DNA of 64,000 bases from Vibrio sp. JC009 (GTDB lineage Bacteria > Pseudomonadota > Gammaproteobacteria > Enterobacterales > Vibrionaceae). Positions within the stretch are counted from its first letter, which is position 1. Each line of letters starts with the position of its first letter. Location of the stretch: positions 1,426,001-1,490,000 of the forward strand of contig NZ_CP092106.1 in the NCBI RefSeq assembly GCF_029016485.1, written 5' to 3'. This document shows, piece by piece, positions 25,528-32,564 of this stretch. The translations under genes were made by a program, and so were the position numbers. The notes beneath the pieces are model-generated. The model worked only from the letters and a program-made list of their open reading frames with translations. It searched no databases and had not been told where the DNA came from.

Positions 25528-25560
25528 TTAGCGGGTGGTTAGTCCGCGTGAAAGTCTCAT
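25528..25560 (-). CDS. Possible 10-residue leader peptide
   Basis: ATG at 25560 begins the frame MRLSRGLTTR in the first 20 nt or so of the predicted PL transcript. Its context GTGCAATGAGACTTTC is complementary to 16 nt of the small RNA. It may be a coupling or regulatory leader. There is no clear Shine-Dalgarno beyond AAGAGAG. Confidence 0.3.
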   Translation of the reverse strand: MRLSRGLTTR

Positions 25561-25573
25561 TGCACTCTCTTGT

Positions 25574-25628
25574 GTAACTATCGGTTAGTGTAACCACTGG
25601 TTTTTATTTGTCAATAACCAATAGTTAC
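25574..25628 (-). promoter_or_regulatory. Leftward early promoter with three repressor operators (OL-like)
   Basis: On the minus strand TTGACA (25609-25614) and TACACT (25587-25592) are spaced 16 bp. Three copies of a GTAAC-NNN-GGTT-type operator overlap it: 25574-25587, 25590-25603 and, inverted, 25615-25628. The same word recurs upstream of the Cro-like gene. CI-like control of the leftward operon is inferred, as in lambda OL/PL. Confidence 0.7.
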
Positions 25629-25720
25629 ATTTGAGATTGAATTTGAACCCTGCCATAACTTTATTTTTATAGCTTGCGCATACTATTAATTCCTATGTCA
25701 TTGTTATTGCTAGGTTTGTT

Positions 25721-26821
25721 ATGAAGATAAAAATAATTGAAAGAGCTATAGAGAATAAAGATAGAGTGTTTGCGAAGTACCATGGTGGGTCACACTGCGG
25801 TAAAGCAAGGGAGTTGGGGCCTATTAGCATCGATAACGATACTGGAAAAGTTCGTGCTCGGTGTTACAACACCAATATAGTGAAAACCTTTATGGTAGAG
25901 AAGATTGAGTTGATCGATCAGCAATGCTTTGAAGCAACAAAGTTGGTACCCAAACTAGATCCGCTTCCGGAACTAAACTCGCTTCAAGAAGTATTCGAAT
26001 ACTATAAAGATACACTGGAATCTATGGGGTGGGGAGTCAGTTGCAATAGCTCCCTGGGGGTTCATGGTTTTTTCAAAAACGGAAAAATGAAGCCAGGAAA
26101 AGCAGTATCTATAAGCTTCTTTCTCCAGTTAGATGGGAAGGTATATGAAGATCCTAATGATATTAATTTAGACCTTGTTCCTATTAACAAGCGTCCTTGG
26201 TCTGTTCGTGCTAAAGGCCTGAAACCAGCAAGTTTTCATCATATAAACGCAGCGGCTAAGAAGTTCATGGATTTTGTTTTCGAGATCGAGCCCACAGGTT
26301 CTGCTCCGAAAAAACAAATTGAAAGTGATCTGTCAAAGCTTAGTGAAGTAGGGCTAATCGAACATATTATCAAAACTCGGGTCTCAAAAAAGAAAGAAAC
26401 CTTCGATCGGTTGAAAGAGCACTTGGTTGTTCCTGAAGTGTCGTATGATAGAAAAACAATGACAGGTGATCTAAACAACTCTCACTGGAAATTTAAAGTT
26501 GGCTATGCATTTCGAGATGCTTTGGACTTAATGTATCAACAGCGTGTGGAAAATAAAAAAAATGTTCAGGTATGGACTCAAGGGCCAATTATTGCCTTTA
26601 AAGAAGGCGATACATTTGAAAGTAGAACCGGTGTCTCTCTGCAAGTTAAGAACGCTGCACCTATGGGGTGGGATGAAGTAAAAAACGAGATGTACTACGG
26701 ACTTGTAAGATATCAGGCATATGCCCCGCTATTGCGAAGTTACAGTGACACATACACCTGTAATCAATTGGAGTTTTTGGACATCTTGATTGGCAATCGA
26801 GAGTTTCACTCAGGCACATAA
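25721..26821 (+). CDS. Hypothetical protein with WYL-like N-terminus, next to the repressor
   Basis: A 366-residue protein. The first 65 residues (IERAIENKDRVFAKYHGG, ARELGPISID, CYNTNIVKTFMVEKIELID) resemble the beta-barrel of WYL domains, which sense nucleic acids or nucleotides in defence and regulatory proteins. The rest is unrecognised: a middle alpha-beta region (SISFFLQLDGKVYEDPNDI) and a helical C-terminus. It is the only rightward gene between the two operator clusters and ends 16 bp inside the repressor gene. That position equals the rex site of lambda, so lysogenic expression and an exclusion role are possible but inferred. Confidence 0.55.
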   Translation: MKIKIIERAIENKDRVFAKYHGGSHCGKARELGPISIDNDTGKVRARCYNTNIVKTFMVEKIELIDQQCFEATKLVPKLDPLPELNSLQEVFEYYKDTLESMGWGVSCNSSLGVHGFFKNGKMKPGKAVSISFFLQLDGKVYEDPNDINLDLVPINKRPWSVRAKGLKPASFHHINAAAKKFMDFVFEIEPTGSAPKKQIESDLSKLSEVGLIEHIIKTRVSKKKETFDRLKEHLVVPEVSYDRKTMTGDLNNSHWKFKVGYAFRDALDLMYQQRVENKKNVQVWTQGPIIAFKEGDTFESRTGVSLQVKNAAPMGWDEVKNEMYYGLVRYQAYAPLLRSYSDTYTCNQLEFLDILIGNREFHSGT

Positions 26822-27501
26822 CATCCAATCACCACACCACAAATCTCAATCCCATCATTAAAAATAGGCTGATGGTGTGGATTGAGAGACTTCAGATAAT
26901 GCTCGCCAAGTTCATTAACAGCGAGTTCCTTAAACGCATGGCCTTGTCCGGTTCTGGCAACTACACGCTGACCAGCTGCCGCTTCTTTTTCCGGGTCTAC
27001 AAAAATAACGGAACCTTCGCTATATGTTCGCCCGTATGGGTTAGTCATGGAATCGCCAACTACCCTCAGTGCAAAAGTGCGCTTTGATGCGGATTTGTTA
27101 GGGCAGAGTATGGTTTCACAATCATCAGAAATATCTGGCGAGTCAGAATTGCAGAACTCACTAACCTGGCTCCAAGAAAGGACTGGAACCTCGAAAGCTT
27201 TTAGAGCTGGCAGAACAACGCCTTTGGAGTGAGCTTCTTCTCTGATCTTCTTAGATGTGTTTACTTCACTACCAAGCAATTCTTCTACGGAAGAATGAAC
27301 GATATCAGCGATTTCACCTAGCCGTTTGGTTTCCGGTATTGCATCACCAACTAACCACTTACGAACCGCAACACGAGAAATTTTTACACTTAACCGATCT
27401 TGAATGTACTGGGCTCGGCCGCGAACAGGTATACCCGCGTTAGTGCAGGCTTCATTCAGTCTATCAGCAAAAGTTTTCTTGTTATTCGTTTCGTAATTCA
27501 T
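26806..27501 (-). CDS. Phage repressor (CI-like, HTH plus S24 peptidase)
   Basis: A 231-residue lysogeny repressor. The N-terminal helix-turn-helix (ARGRAQYIQD-type region to RVAVRKWLVGDAIP, 25-60) is followed by a linker. The LexA/S24 autoprotease domain has Ser151 in VVGDSMTNPYG and Lys191 in GHAFKELAV. RecA-stimulated self-cleavage should cause SOS induction. The linker has no clear Ala-Gly or Cys-Gly cleavage pair, so the cut site is uncertain. It is divergent from the Cro-like gene across operators. Confidence 0.88.
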   Translation of the reverse strand: MNYETNNKKTFADRLNEACTNAGIPVRGRAQYIQDRLSVKISRVAVRKWLVGDAIPETKRLGEIADIVHSSVEELLGSEVNTSKKIREEAHSKGVVLPALKAFEVPVLSWSQVSEFCNSDSPDISDDCETILCPNKSASKRTFALRVVGDSMTNPYGRTYSEGSVIFVDPEKEAAAGQRVVARTGQGHAFKELAVNELGEHYLKSLNPHHQPIFNDGIEICGVVIGCYVPE

Positions 27502-27518
27502 TCCGGACAGCTCCTAGA

Positions 27519-27590
27519 GTAACCAAAGGTTATTCTAAATTTCTTGCCATATACTTTCAGTTACTGTTTAATATAAAAACCCATAGTTAC
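27519..27590 (+). promoter_or_regulatory. Rightward early promoter and repressor operators (OR-like)
   Basis: TTGCCA (27544-27549), 17 bp, and TTTAAT (27567-27572) form the rightward promoter. Operators GTAACC-AAA-GGTTAT (27519-27533) and AACCCATAGTTAC (27578-27590) flank it, matching the words near 25574-25628. The repressor start lies 18 bp left of the first operator. Confidence 0.65.
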
Positions 27591-27605
27591 ACTTTGAGGT
27601 GAAAA

Positions 27606-27857
27606 ATGCCCAACATAGTAAAAATAGTTCTCACTAAATATTTTAGTGGAAACTACGCACACATGGCAGAAACTTTCGGCGTTTCGCCAATGGCTGTCCG
27701 TAAATGGGAGGCTTCAGAGGAGTTTCCTGCCAAGCTCGGACGCATGCAACAAGCTCATGAGTTAACTGGTTTAGATTACAAAATGCTCACTCCGTCAGCG
27801 TTTAAATCTCCAGAAGGATTTAACTCTAGGTTACAGAAGTTTCGTTCTGCTGCATGA
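27606..27857 (+). CDS. Cro-like transcriptional regulator
   Basis: An 83-residue protein with a helix-turn-helix (HMAETFGVSPMAVRKWEAS) and a short C-terminal tail. Its place as first gene of the rightward operon, divergent from the repressor, fits Cro. TTGAGGTG precedes the ATG. YdaS-type regulators have a similar form. Confidence 0.8.
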   Translation: MPNIVKIVLTKYFSGNYAHMAETFGVSPMAVRKWEASEEFPAKLGRMQQAHELTGLDYKMLTPSAFKSPEGFNSRLQKFRSAA

Positions 27858-27897
27858 AAAATAGCATTCTGTATAAACAACCAGTAAAGGACCCAAA

Positions 27898-28443
27898 ATG
27901 ATAATCAGCCTGAAAACCGTTATCCGTAACGCCATAGAAAGTTGGCGAACGGAGCTCAGCAAAGAGTGCATTGCCCACAAAGCGGCACTGTTCTATCACA
28001 AACTCGACATACCCAACGAGGTAGACGCCCAACGCAAGCTGCTGTTAAAAGTCCCTGGCGCGGACGACAAAAACAACGCGCAAAACTTTTTCCGTTATAT
28101 CGATCGCAGTTCAGTGGAAGCCAAAGCCACCATCATGGATCTGCTTCCGGCCATCTTAAAAGCACTGCCGGCAGAACGGGCATGCACTGCGCTTAACCAG
28201 TTCTTAAATCCGCTCGGGTTCTCGGTTGCCAAAATTGGCAGCACCAATACCCATGCCGATCGTGATGCACTACTGGCCGACTTCAACAAAGAATCCAGCG
28301 AAGCATTCCGCGCTATTTTGCTGCTTCCTGAAACCGCGACGATTGACCAACTTCGCGCAGCCTACAAAGAAGTACAGGAGTCAGCCGGTTCCCACGAACC
28401 GCTGATGAACTACCTTGAAAAACTTATCACGCTTAAGAGCTGA
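27898..28443 (+). CDS. Hypothetical early regulator in the CII position
   Basis: A 181-residue, mostly helical protein (AKATIMDLLPAILKALPAE, AERACTALNQFLNPLG). It sits between the Cro-like and replication genes, where CII-type or YdaT-type regulators occur in related phages. I do not see a clear DNA-binding motif, so the role is positional inference. The start has AAAGGACC 7 nt upstream. Confidence 0.55.
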   Translation: MIISLKTVIRNAIESWRTELSKECIAHKAALFYHKLDIPNEVDAQRKLLLKVPGADDKNNAQNFFRYIDRSSVEAKATIMDLLPAILKALPAERACTALNQFLNPLGFSVAKIGSTNTHADRDALLADFNKESSEAFRAILLLPETATIDQLRAAYKEVQESAGSHEPLMNYLEKLITLKS

Positions 28444-28495
28444 CCACTCAATGATTAGCGTGATGCGTAACGTCAAAAATGGAGAACTTTGTGCA

Positions 28496-28630
28496 ATGAG
28501 TCTTTATATGATGATCAAACACGGCTTCCGCTTCTGGATAGCCGACAGCCCAAACGGCAAACGAGTTGTGTCCCGTGCTGAAGCAGAAAAACTGTTCCGG
28601 CAGATGAAAGCGGAGAGGGCAACACCATGA
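28496..28630 (+). CDS. Small phage protein, 44 aa
   Basis: A 44-residue basic protein (MMIKHGFRFWIADSPNGKR, SRAEAEKLFRQMKAE). The start is taken at 28496, in CTTTGTGCAATGAG, the same initiation context as the exonuclease and DndB-like genes and a perfect 14-nt complement of the predicted small RNA. A longer frame from 28451 is possible. It overlaps the O-like gene by 4 bp (ATGA), so blocking this start could also reduce translation of replication genes. Confidence 0.55.
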   Translation: MSLYMMIKHGFRFWIADSPNGKRVVSRAEAEKLFRQMKAERATP

Positions 28631-29538
28631 GCATGATCCTAATGGTACAAGCCATGCAGGTTAAGGTTGGCAATCCAACCCGTAAACTCGTGCTGCTTAA
28701 ACTGGCAGACAACGCCAACGATCACGGGGCTTGCTGGCCTTCCTACGACAACATAGCCGAGCAGTGCGAGATAAGCCGCCGATCGGCTATCCGGCACATC
28801 AACGAACTGGAGAAAGCCGGGTTGGTAAAACGCTCCTGGCGAAAAGGGGAAAAGGGCAACAAAAGTAACATTTTTCAGCTCAATTTAGGGGGTGACATTT
28901 TGACACCCCCTAGTGACAAATTGTCACCAGGGGGGGTGACAGAGGATCACCACCCTGGTGACACAGTGTCACCCAGAACCAGTCATAGAACCAGTCATAT
29001 AGATCTTAAAAAAAATAAAACAAAAAAAAGGGATCAGACTGAAGTTTTGTTTGAACAGTTCTGGAAGCTCTTTCCGACCAAGAAGGGCAAGAAACAGGCT
29101 CTGCAGAAATTCCAGTCCATCATCAAGGGGCGAACAGAGCCCATACAGGCGTTCACCGACATGCTGTGTCGTGACGTAAGCGAACGGGTACGCCGAAGGC
29201 AGTTTGGCTTTGACAAACTTCACCCAACCACATACCTGAACCAAGAGCGATGGACTGATGAGCATGAGACCAATAACACAAACAGCACTGGAGCAGGCGG
29301 TACAGCCAACCGCTACGACGAACACAACCGGCGATTACTCGAAGAGTACGGACACACTGCCACACCGGTTGGGGGAGCAGGTTATCCACCTCAGTCCCCA
29401 GGAGTGGATCAACACCAAGTTCGTGGAAGCTTACGGGGCGAAATGGCCGCACCGGGAACTACCATCAACCTGGGCTCAGGGGATTACCACCATGTCGACA
29501 GCGGAGATCCGCAAGGCGGTGAGCATGTGTCTGACTGA
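28627..29538 (+). CDS. Replication initiator, lambda O-like
   Basis: A 303-residue protein. The N-terminal winged helix of the HTH_36 type has ACWPSYDNIAEQCEISRRSAIRHI (about 35-58). A proline/threonine-rich linker is encoded by the iteron DNA. A C-terminal part (LFEQFWKLFPTKKGKKQALQKF, HPTTYLNQERW) is shared by many phage initiators. O-type proteins bind origin iterons inside their own gene and recruit the helicase loader. The last 281 nt overlap the P-like gene in another frame. Confidence 0.85.
   Translation: MSMILMVQAMQVKVGNPTRKLVLLKLADNANDHGACWPSYDNIAEQCEISRRSAIRHINELEKAGLVKRSWRKGEKGNKSNIFQLNLGGDILTPPSDKLSPGGVTEDHHPGDTVSPRTSHRTSHIDLKKNKTKKRDQTEVLFEQFWKLFPTKKGKKQALQKFQSIIKGRTEPIQAFTDMLCRDVSERVRRRQFGFDKLHPTTYLNQERWTDEHETNNTNSTGAGGTANRYDEHNRRLLEEYGHTATPVGGAGYPPQSPGVDQHQVRGSLRGEMAAPGTTINLGSGDYHHVDSGDPQGGEHVSD
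28888..29032. other. Candidate phage replication origin (iterons plus AT-rich tract)
   Basis: Four dyads built on GGTGACA/TGTCACC have centres near 28899, 28920, 28943 and 28965, spaced 21-23 bp. Two are perfect (28913-28927, 28957-28973). An A-rich stretch follows at about 29001-29032. This is the arrangement of lambda ori, located inside the O-like gene. Confidence 0.75.
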
Positions 29539-29911
29539 GGGCGGGGCATGGCCTCCGAGCCTGCCGGAATTTATCGCAAAGGGTGAGCTGATGGAAATCG
29601 ATTTTGATGCAGCATTCAGCCGTATGATCCGCGGGAACCCGAAGGGCGATGTGGAATACTGGGCGAGTCAGGAAGTGGGCTACATGTGCCGGTGCTATCT
29701 GGCCGAACCGAAAGCCCGGGCAAAACACCGGGACACTCTCAAGAAATACATCGGCAAAGCCAAGGCCGGGACACTGCCGGTCAGAAATCTGATGCGGATT
29801 GAGGATAAATCCTACGAGGAAGAAATCGCCAAACGCGAAAGTCCGGATCCGTCCCGGTTTCCGTCAGGTTCGGTATTTGCCCGCATAGCCGAACTGGGGA
29901 GACGAACATGA
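29258..29911 (+). CDS. Replication protein, lambda P-like helicase loader
   Basis: A 217-residue protein whose body (QEWINTKFVEAYGAKWPHRE, AEIRKAVSMCLTEGGAWPPS, LPEFIAKG) has the signature of phage replication protein P. P proteins load the host DnaB helicase at the origin. The start overlaps the end of the O-like gene by 281 nt, far more than usual. The final ATGA overlaps the methylase start. Confidence 0.8.
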   Translation: MSMRPITQTALEQAVQPTATTNTTGDYSKSTDTLPHRLGEQVIHLSPQEWINTKFVEAYGAKWPHRELPSTWAQGITTMSTAEIRKAVSMCLTEGGAWPPSLPEFIAKGELMEIDFDAAFSRMIRGNPKGDVEYWASQEVGYMCRCYLAEPKARAKHRDTLKKYIGKAKAGTLPVRNLMRIEDKSYEEEIAKRESPDPSRFPSGSVFARIAELGRRT

Positions 29912-30540
29912 CAATCTTAGTCCAAAGCGCAACCCCGGCCAGCAATAAAAACCGCTGGGCCACAACCTGGGAATGTTTCGAAGACGGCAAAGCCCTCTAT
30001 GGCCGCGAGTTCAAACTAGATGTGTGCGCAGAGCCGGAAACCACCAAAGTGAACCGGTTCTACACATCGCTGGAATGGCTGGAGCGTCATAACGGTAATC
30101 ACTTTGCCCGTGGTGAAGGTTTCACTGCAGAAGATTTTAACCCGAACGCGCAGATCGTCGGTTTCGATGCTTTGCGCCTGCCATGGGAAAACGATTTTTG
30201 GTGTAACCCTCCGTTCGATGGTAAGCAGCTGTTTATCAAAAAAGCATTCCATGAGGCAAGGGCAGGGAACAGCGGTTTAATGCTACTGCCATACGAACCG
30301 GCAACCACCTGGTGGCGCGAACTGGTAGACGGAAAGGCAACCGCAGTTTACGAACCAGACGGGCGTTATAACTTTCTGGATATCGATGGCGTAACCAAAA
30401 AGCGCGGGGTTAACTTCCCTTCAGCCTTTGTTTTGTGGACCCCGCATTACACCCACTACACACCGAAGATCCCGTTTAAGCGGGGCGTATCTGATGAGCT
30501 ATCCATAAACTTCCGCACCCGTCTACAGGAGGCAGCATGA
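29908..30540 (+). CDS. Phage DNA N-6-adenine methyltransferase
   Basis: A 210-residue protein of the phage Dam family (PF05869). It opens with a conserved block (NKNRWATTWECFEDG), then LDVCAEPETTKVNRFYT, and the catalytic NPPF (100-103) in DFWCNPPFDG. FVLWTPHYTHYTP follows near the end. It probably methylates adenine in GATC-like sites to protect phage DNA or time its expression. It is coupled by 4-bp overlaps with genes on both sides. Confidence 0.88.
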   Translation: MTILVQSATPASNKNRWATTWECFEDGKALYGREFKLDVCAEPETTKVNRFYTSLEWLERHNGNHFARGEGFTAEDFNPNAQIVGFDALRLPWENDFWCNPPFDGKQLFIKKAFHEARAGNSGLMLLPYEPATTWWRELVDGKATAVYEPDGRYNFLDIDGVTKKRGVNFPSAFVLWTPHYTHYTPKIPFKRGVSDELSINFRTRLQEAA

Positions 30541-31124
30541 GACCAGAAACGTTATTGGCTAAGTTTGATCTAAAAGGGCTTAACTATGAGCAGATGCATA
30601 ACGGAGGTGGTAAAGGTCAGTTTAGTCTGGAGGACCAGCTGGCGATGGTTGGTATTACCTGGAAAGAGTCACCAATTGGGTTTCTGGTGCTGTTTGCAGA
30701 AACTCAGGGCAATGCACATTCCCGCAGAATGCTGGAAAAAGCCGTTATGCTGGAACTGATTGCTCAGACTGCAGACTGGCGCGGCCAGAAAAGTGAGCAG
30801 GCGTTTAATGCGGTGGTGAATGCAGCGATTGAAGAGGCGATTTCACCAATGGGGAAAATCTGTCCTACTTGTAGTGGTTCTGGGGTGTACAAGAACGCCA
30901 ACTATACAAAGCGCAATTGTCAGCATTGCAAAGAGGGTCGTGTTAGTTGGGATTCTGAAATCCGTTTTGCTTCGGTGTGCTCTGGTGGCTTTGCTTGTAC
31001 TTATTCTGTTTTTAAACGCTATTACCTTCCGGTTCTGGAGTCTTTGGCACGTTGGCTATCGGATAAACGTAATGCCGCTATGTTGGCTCTGATGAATAGG
31101 ATTGAGCAGGAGGAGGCAGCATGA
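30537..31124 (+). CDS. Q-like late antiterminator with zinc repeats
   Basis: A 195-residue protein. A helical N-terminal half is followed by a zinc segment CPTCSGSGVYKNANY then CQHCKEGRV, and a C-terminal helical part (YYLPVLESLARWL). This layout matches antitermination proteins Q of lambda-like phages. The gene lies last but two in the rightward early operon, ahead of a late promoter with tandem terminators, exactly where Q would act. Confidence 0.72.
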   Translation: MRPETLLAKFDLKGLNYEQMHNGGGKGQFSLEDQLAMVGITWKESPIGFLVLFAETQGNAHSRRMLEKAVMLELIAQTADWRGQKSEQAFNAVVNAAIEEAISPMGKICPTCSGSGVYKNANYTKRNCQHCKEGRVSWDSEIRFASVCSGGFACTYSVFKRYYLPVLESLARWLSDKRNAAMLALMNRIEQEEAA

Positions 31125-31354
31125 CAGGGTTATACAAAATAGAAACGCCTTGTGAAATATCTGCTGAATCCGTGGCTAAGCATATTCGACAGTTTGGGGG
31201 AAAGGTTATTCGCAGAGGGTTTGCTTTGCTTACTGATCATCAGTTTACCGCCACGCAGGTAGCGATGGTTTGGCAGTTTATTAGCTATCCGACTAGTGAT
31301 GTTAGTGAAGATGATATTTCGGCTTGGAATGGGGAGTTGGTATGTCAGAGCTAA
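31121..31354 (+). CDS. Hypothetical protein, 77 aa
   Basis: A small alpha-beta protein (SVAKHIRQFGGKVIRRGFALLTD). No family is recognised. It overlaps the Q-like stop by 4 bp and the next start by 13 bp, so it is part of the early operon. Confidence 0.6.
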   Translation: MTGLYKIETPCEISAESVAKHIRQFGGKVIRRGFALLTDHQFTATQVAMVWQFISYPTSDVSEDDISAWNGELVCQS

Positions 31355-31593
31355 GCAAAGAACACAAATCGAAAATCGCCATGGACCTCGCCAACTGGGT
31401 AGAGCGCGAAAAACCGAACCATGAAATGTTTATCTTCGTTAATGAGCTGGCCTTTGAAAATCACTTCATTAGACCAGTAACCCAAACATTAGGAGAGATG
31501 ATAGAGGATGCTGTTATAAGCGGAAACCGTGAAAAAGCGATGGCGATAAATGACGTATTAAAACAGCTTCGAGAAAAAGGACTGGCAAATTGA
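31342..31593 (+). CDS. Hypothetical protein, 83 aa
   Basis: A soluble, helical, acidic protein (AMDLANWVEREKPNHEMFIF, NREKAMAINDVLKQLREKG). I chose the ATG at 31342 with a GGGGAG site 6 nt before it. It ends the early rightward operon just before the late promoter. Function unknown. Confidence 0.6.
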   Translation: MSELSKEHKSKIAMDLANWVEREKPNHEMFIFVNELAFENHFIRPVTQTLGEMIEDAVISGNREKAMAINDVLKQLREKGLAN

Positions 31594-31607
31594 ACCAAGG
31601 GTGATTC

Positions 31608-31636
31608 TTGACATTCACCCTAACATGGGGGATGAT
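31608..31636 (+). promoter_or_regulatory. Candidate late promoter (PR'-like)
   Basis: TTGACA (31608-31613), 17 bp, then GATGAT (31631-31636). Two intrinsic terminators follow within 100 bp. This is the lambda PR'-tR' plan, where Q loads at the promoter and allows read-through. Confidence 0.5.
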
Positions 31637-31651
31637 TACCACGATGCAAAA

Positions 31652-31677
31652 CCTCGCCCACCCGGCGGGGTTTTTTT
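31652..31677 (+). terminator. Late leader terminator 1
   Basis: CCTCGCC pairs with GGCGGGG around a 5-nt loop and is followed by TTTTTTT. It lies about 15 nt after the late promoter. Confidence 0.85.
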
Positions 31678-31702
31678 ATACCTGCAATTCAGATCCATTA
31701 AC

Positions 31703-31728
31703 GGCACCACTTCGGTGCCTTCTTTTTA
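31703..31728 (+). terminator. Late leader terminator 2
   Basis: GGCACC pairs with GGTGCC around ACTTC and is followed by TTCTTTTT. It is the second stop before the holin gene, consistent with control by antitermination. Confidence 0.8.
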
Positions 31729-31752
31729 TCTAAAAACAAGAGCCTGATTTCT

Positions 31753-32067
31753 ATGAATTTAACGCTTGTTCACTGGCTGGATTCTGCCCTGCAACGTTGG
31801 CAGGAGTGGAAGGGGCGTTTAATCGCGTATCTGGGGGGCGGTGGCCTGAGTGCGTTTAGCGCAAACGTAACAGCGCAGGCGAAACAGGCTGCAGAGGTAA
31901 CAACCACAGTGGCCCCGGATATGTTCACTGCCAACCTGTTTACAGCACTGGGTTTAATTTTTGTCGGTGGTCGGCTCATATTCGACATTGTGGTTTATAT
32001 CGACCAGCGGCGTTTAAAGCGGAGCAAACAAAATGGATGCAAAACAACTGACTCTCCTGGTAGTTAG
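31753..32067 (+). CDS. Putative holin
   Basis: A 104-residue protein. The N-terminal amphipathic part contains a weakly hydrophobic stretch (LIAYLGGGGLSAFSA). A clear membrane helix follows (FTALGLIFVGGRLIFDIVVYI), then a basic tail (RRLKRSKQ). First late gene and directly upstream of the lysin, it fits an HP1-type holin. It overlaps the lysin gene by 35 nt. Confidence 0.7.
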   Translation: MNLTLVHWLDSALQRWQEWKGRLIAYLGGGGLSAFSANVTAQAKQAAEVTTTVAPDMFTANLFTALGLIFVGGRLIFDIVVYIDQRRLKRSKQNGCKTTDSPGS

Positions 32068-32524
32068 AGAAGAGCTGAAAAAAATCGGTTATCACAGCCC
32101 GGCTGCAGAACAGCTGGTTGTCGGTACCATCTTTACTGAAAGCCTGGCGAAATATCTTAAACAGGTTGGTGGTGGCCCTGCATTGGGCATTATCCAGATG
32201 GAACCAGCAACCCATGACGACATCTGGGAAAACTACCTGAAATACAAATCCACACTGGCAAATAAAGTGCTGGATTGCGTTGCTTCCGATTCCTATCGAA
32301 TGGGCTCAGCCATTCCGGTAAAAGCGCAAGAGCTTATCGCCAACCTGCGTTATGCCGCAGCAATGTGCCGGGTGCATTACCTTCGCGTTCCCGAAGCTCT
32401 GCCAAGAGCCGGTGATACAGAAGCCATGGCCCGTTACTGGAAAAAGTACTACAACACCGAACTGGGGGCCGGAAAAGTCACCGACTTTATCGACAAGTTC
32501 CCCAGCGAAATACTGGACTTATAA
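32033..32524 (+). CDS. Phage endolysin, transglycosylase-like
   Basis: A 163-residue protein lacking a signal peptide. Candidate catalytic Glu lies in GTIFTESL. The GPALGIIQMEPATHDD block carries the G-x2-Q pattern of lytic transglycosylase/lysozyme folds, and ARYWKKYYNT lies near the end. It should cut murein after holin triggering. Family placement is from motif pattern only. Confidence 0.7.
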   Translation: MDAKQLTLLVVREELKKIGYHSPAAEQLVVGTIFTESLAKYLKQVGGGPALGIIQMEPATHDDIWENYLKYKSTLANKVLDCVASDSYRMGSAIPVKAQELIANLRYAAAMCRVHYLRVPEALPRAGDTEAMARYWKKYYNTELGAGKVTDFIDKFPSEILDL

Positions 32525-32564
32525 CAGAGCAGCTTACGGGCTGCTTTTTTAATGGAGAAACGTC

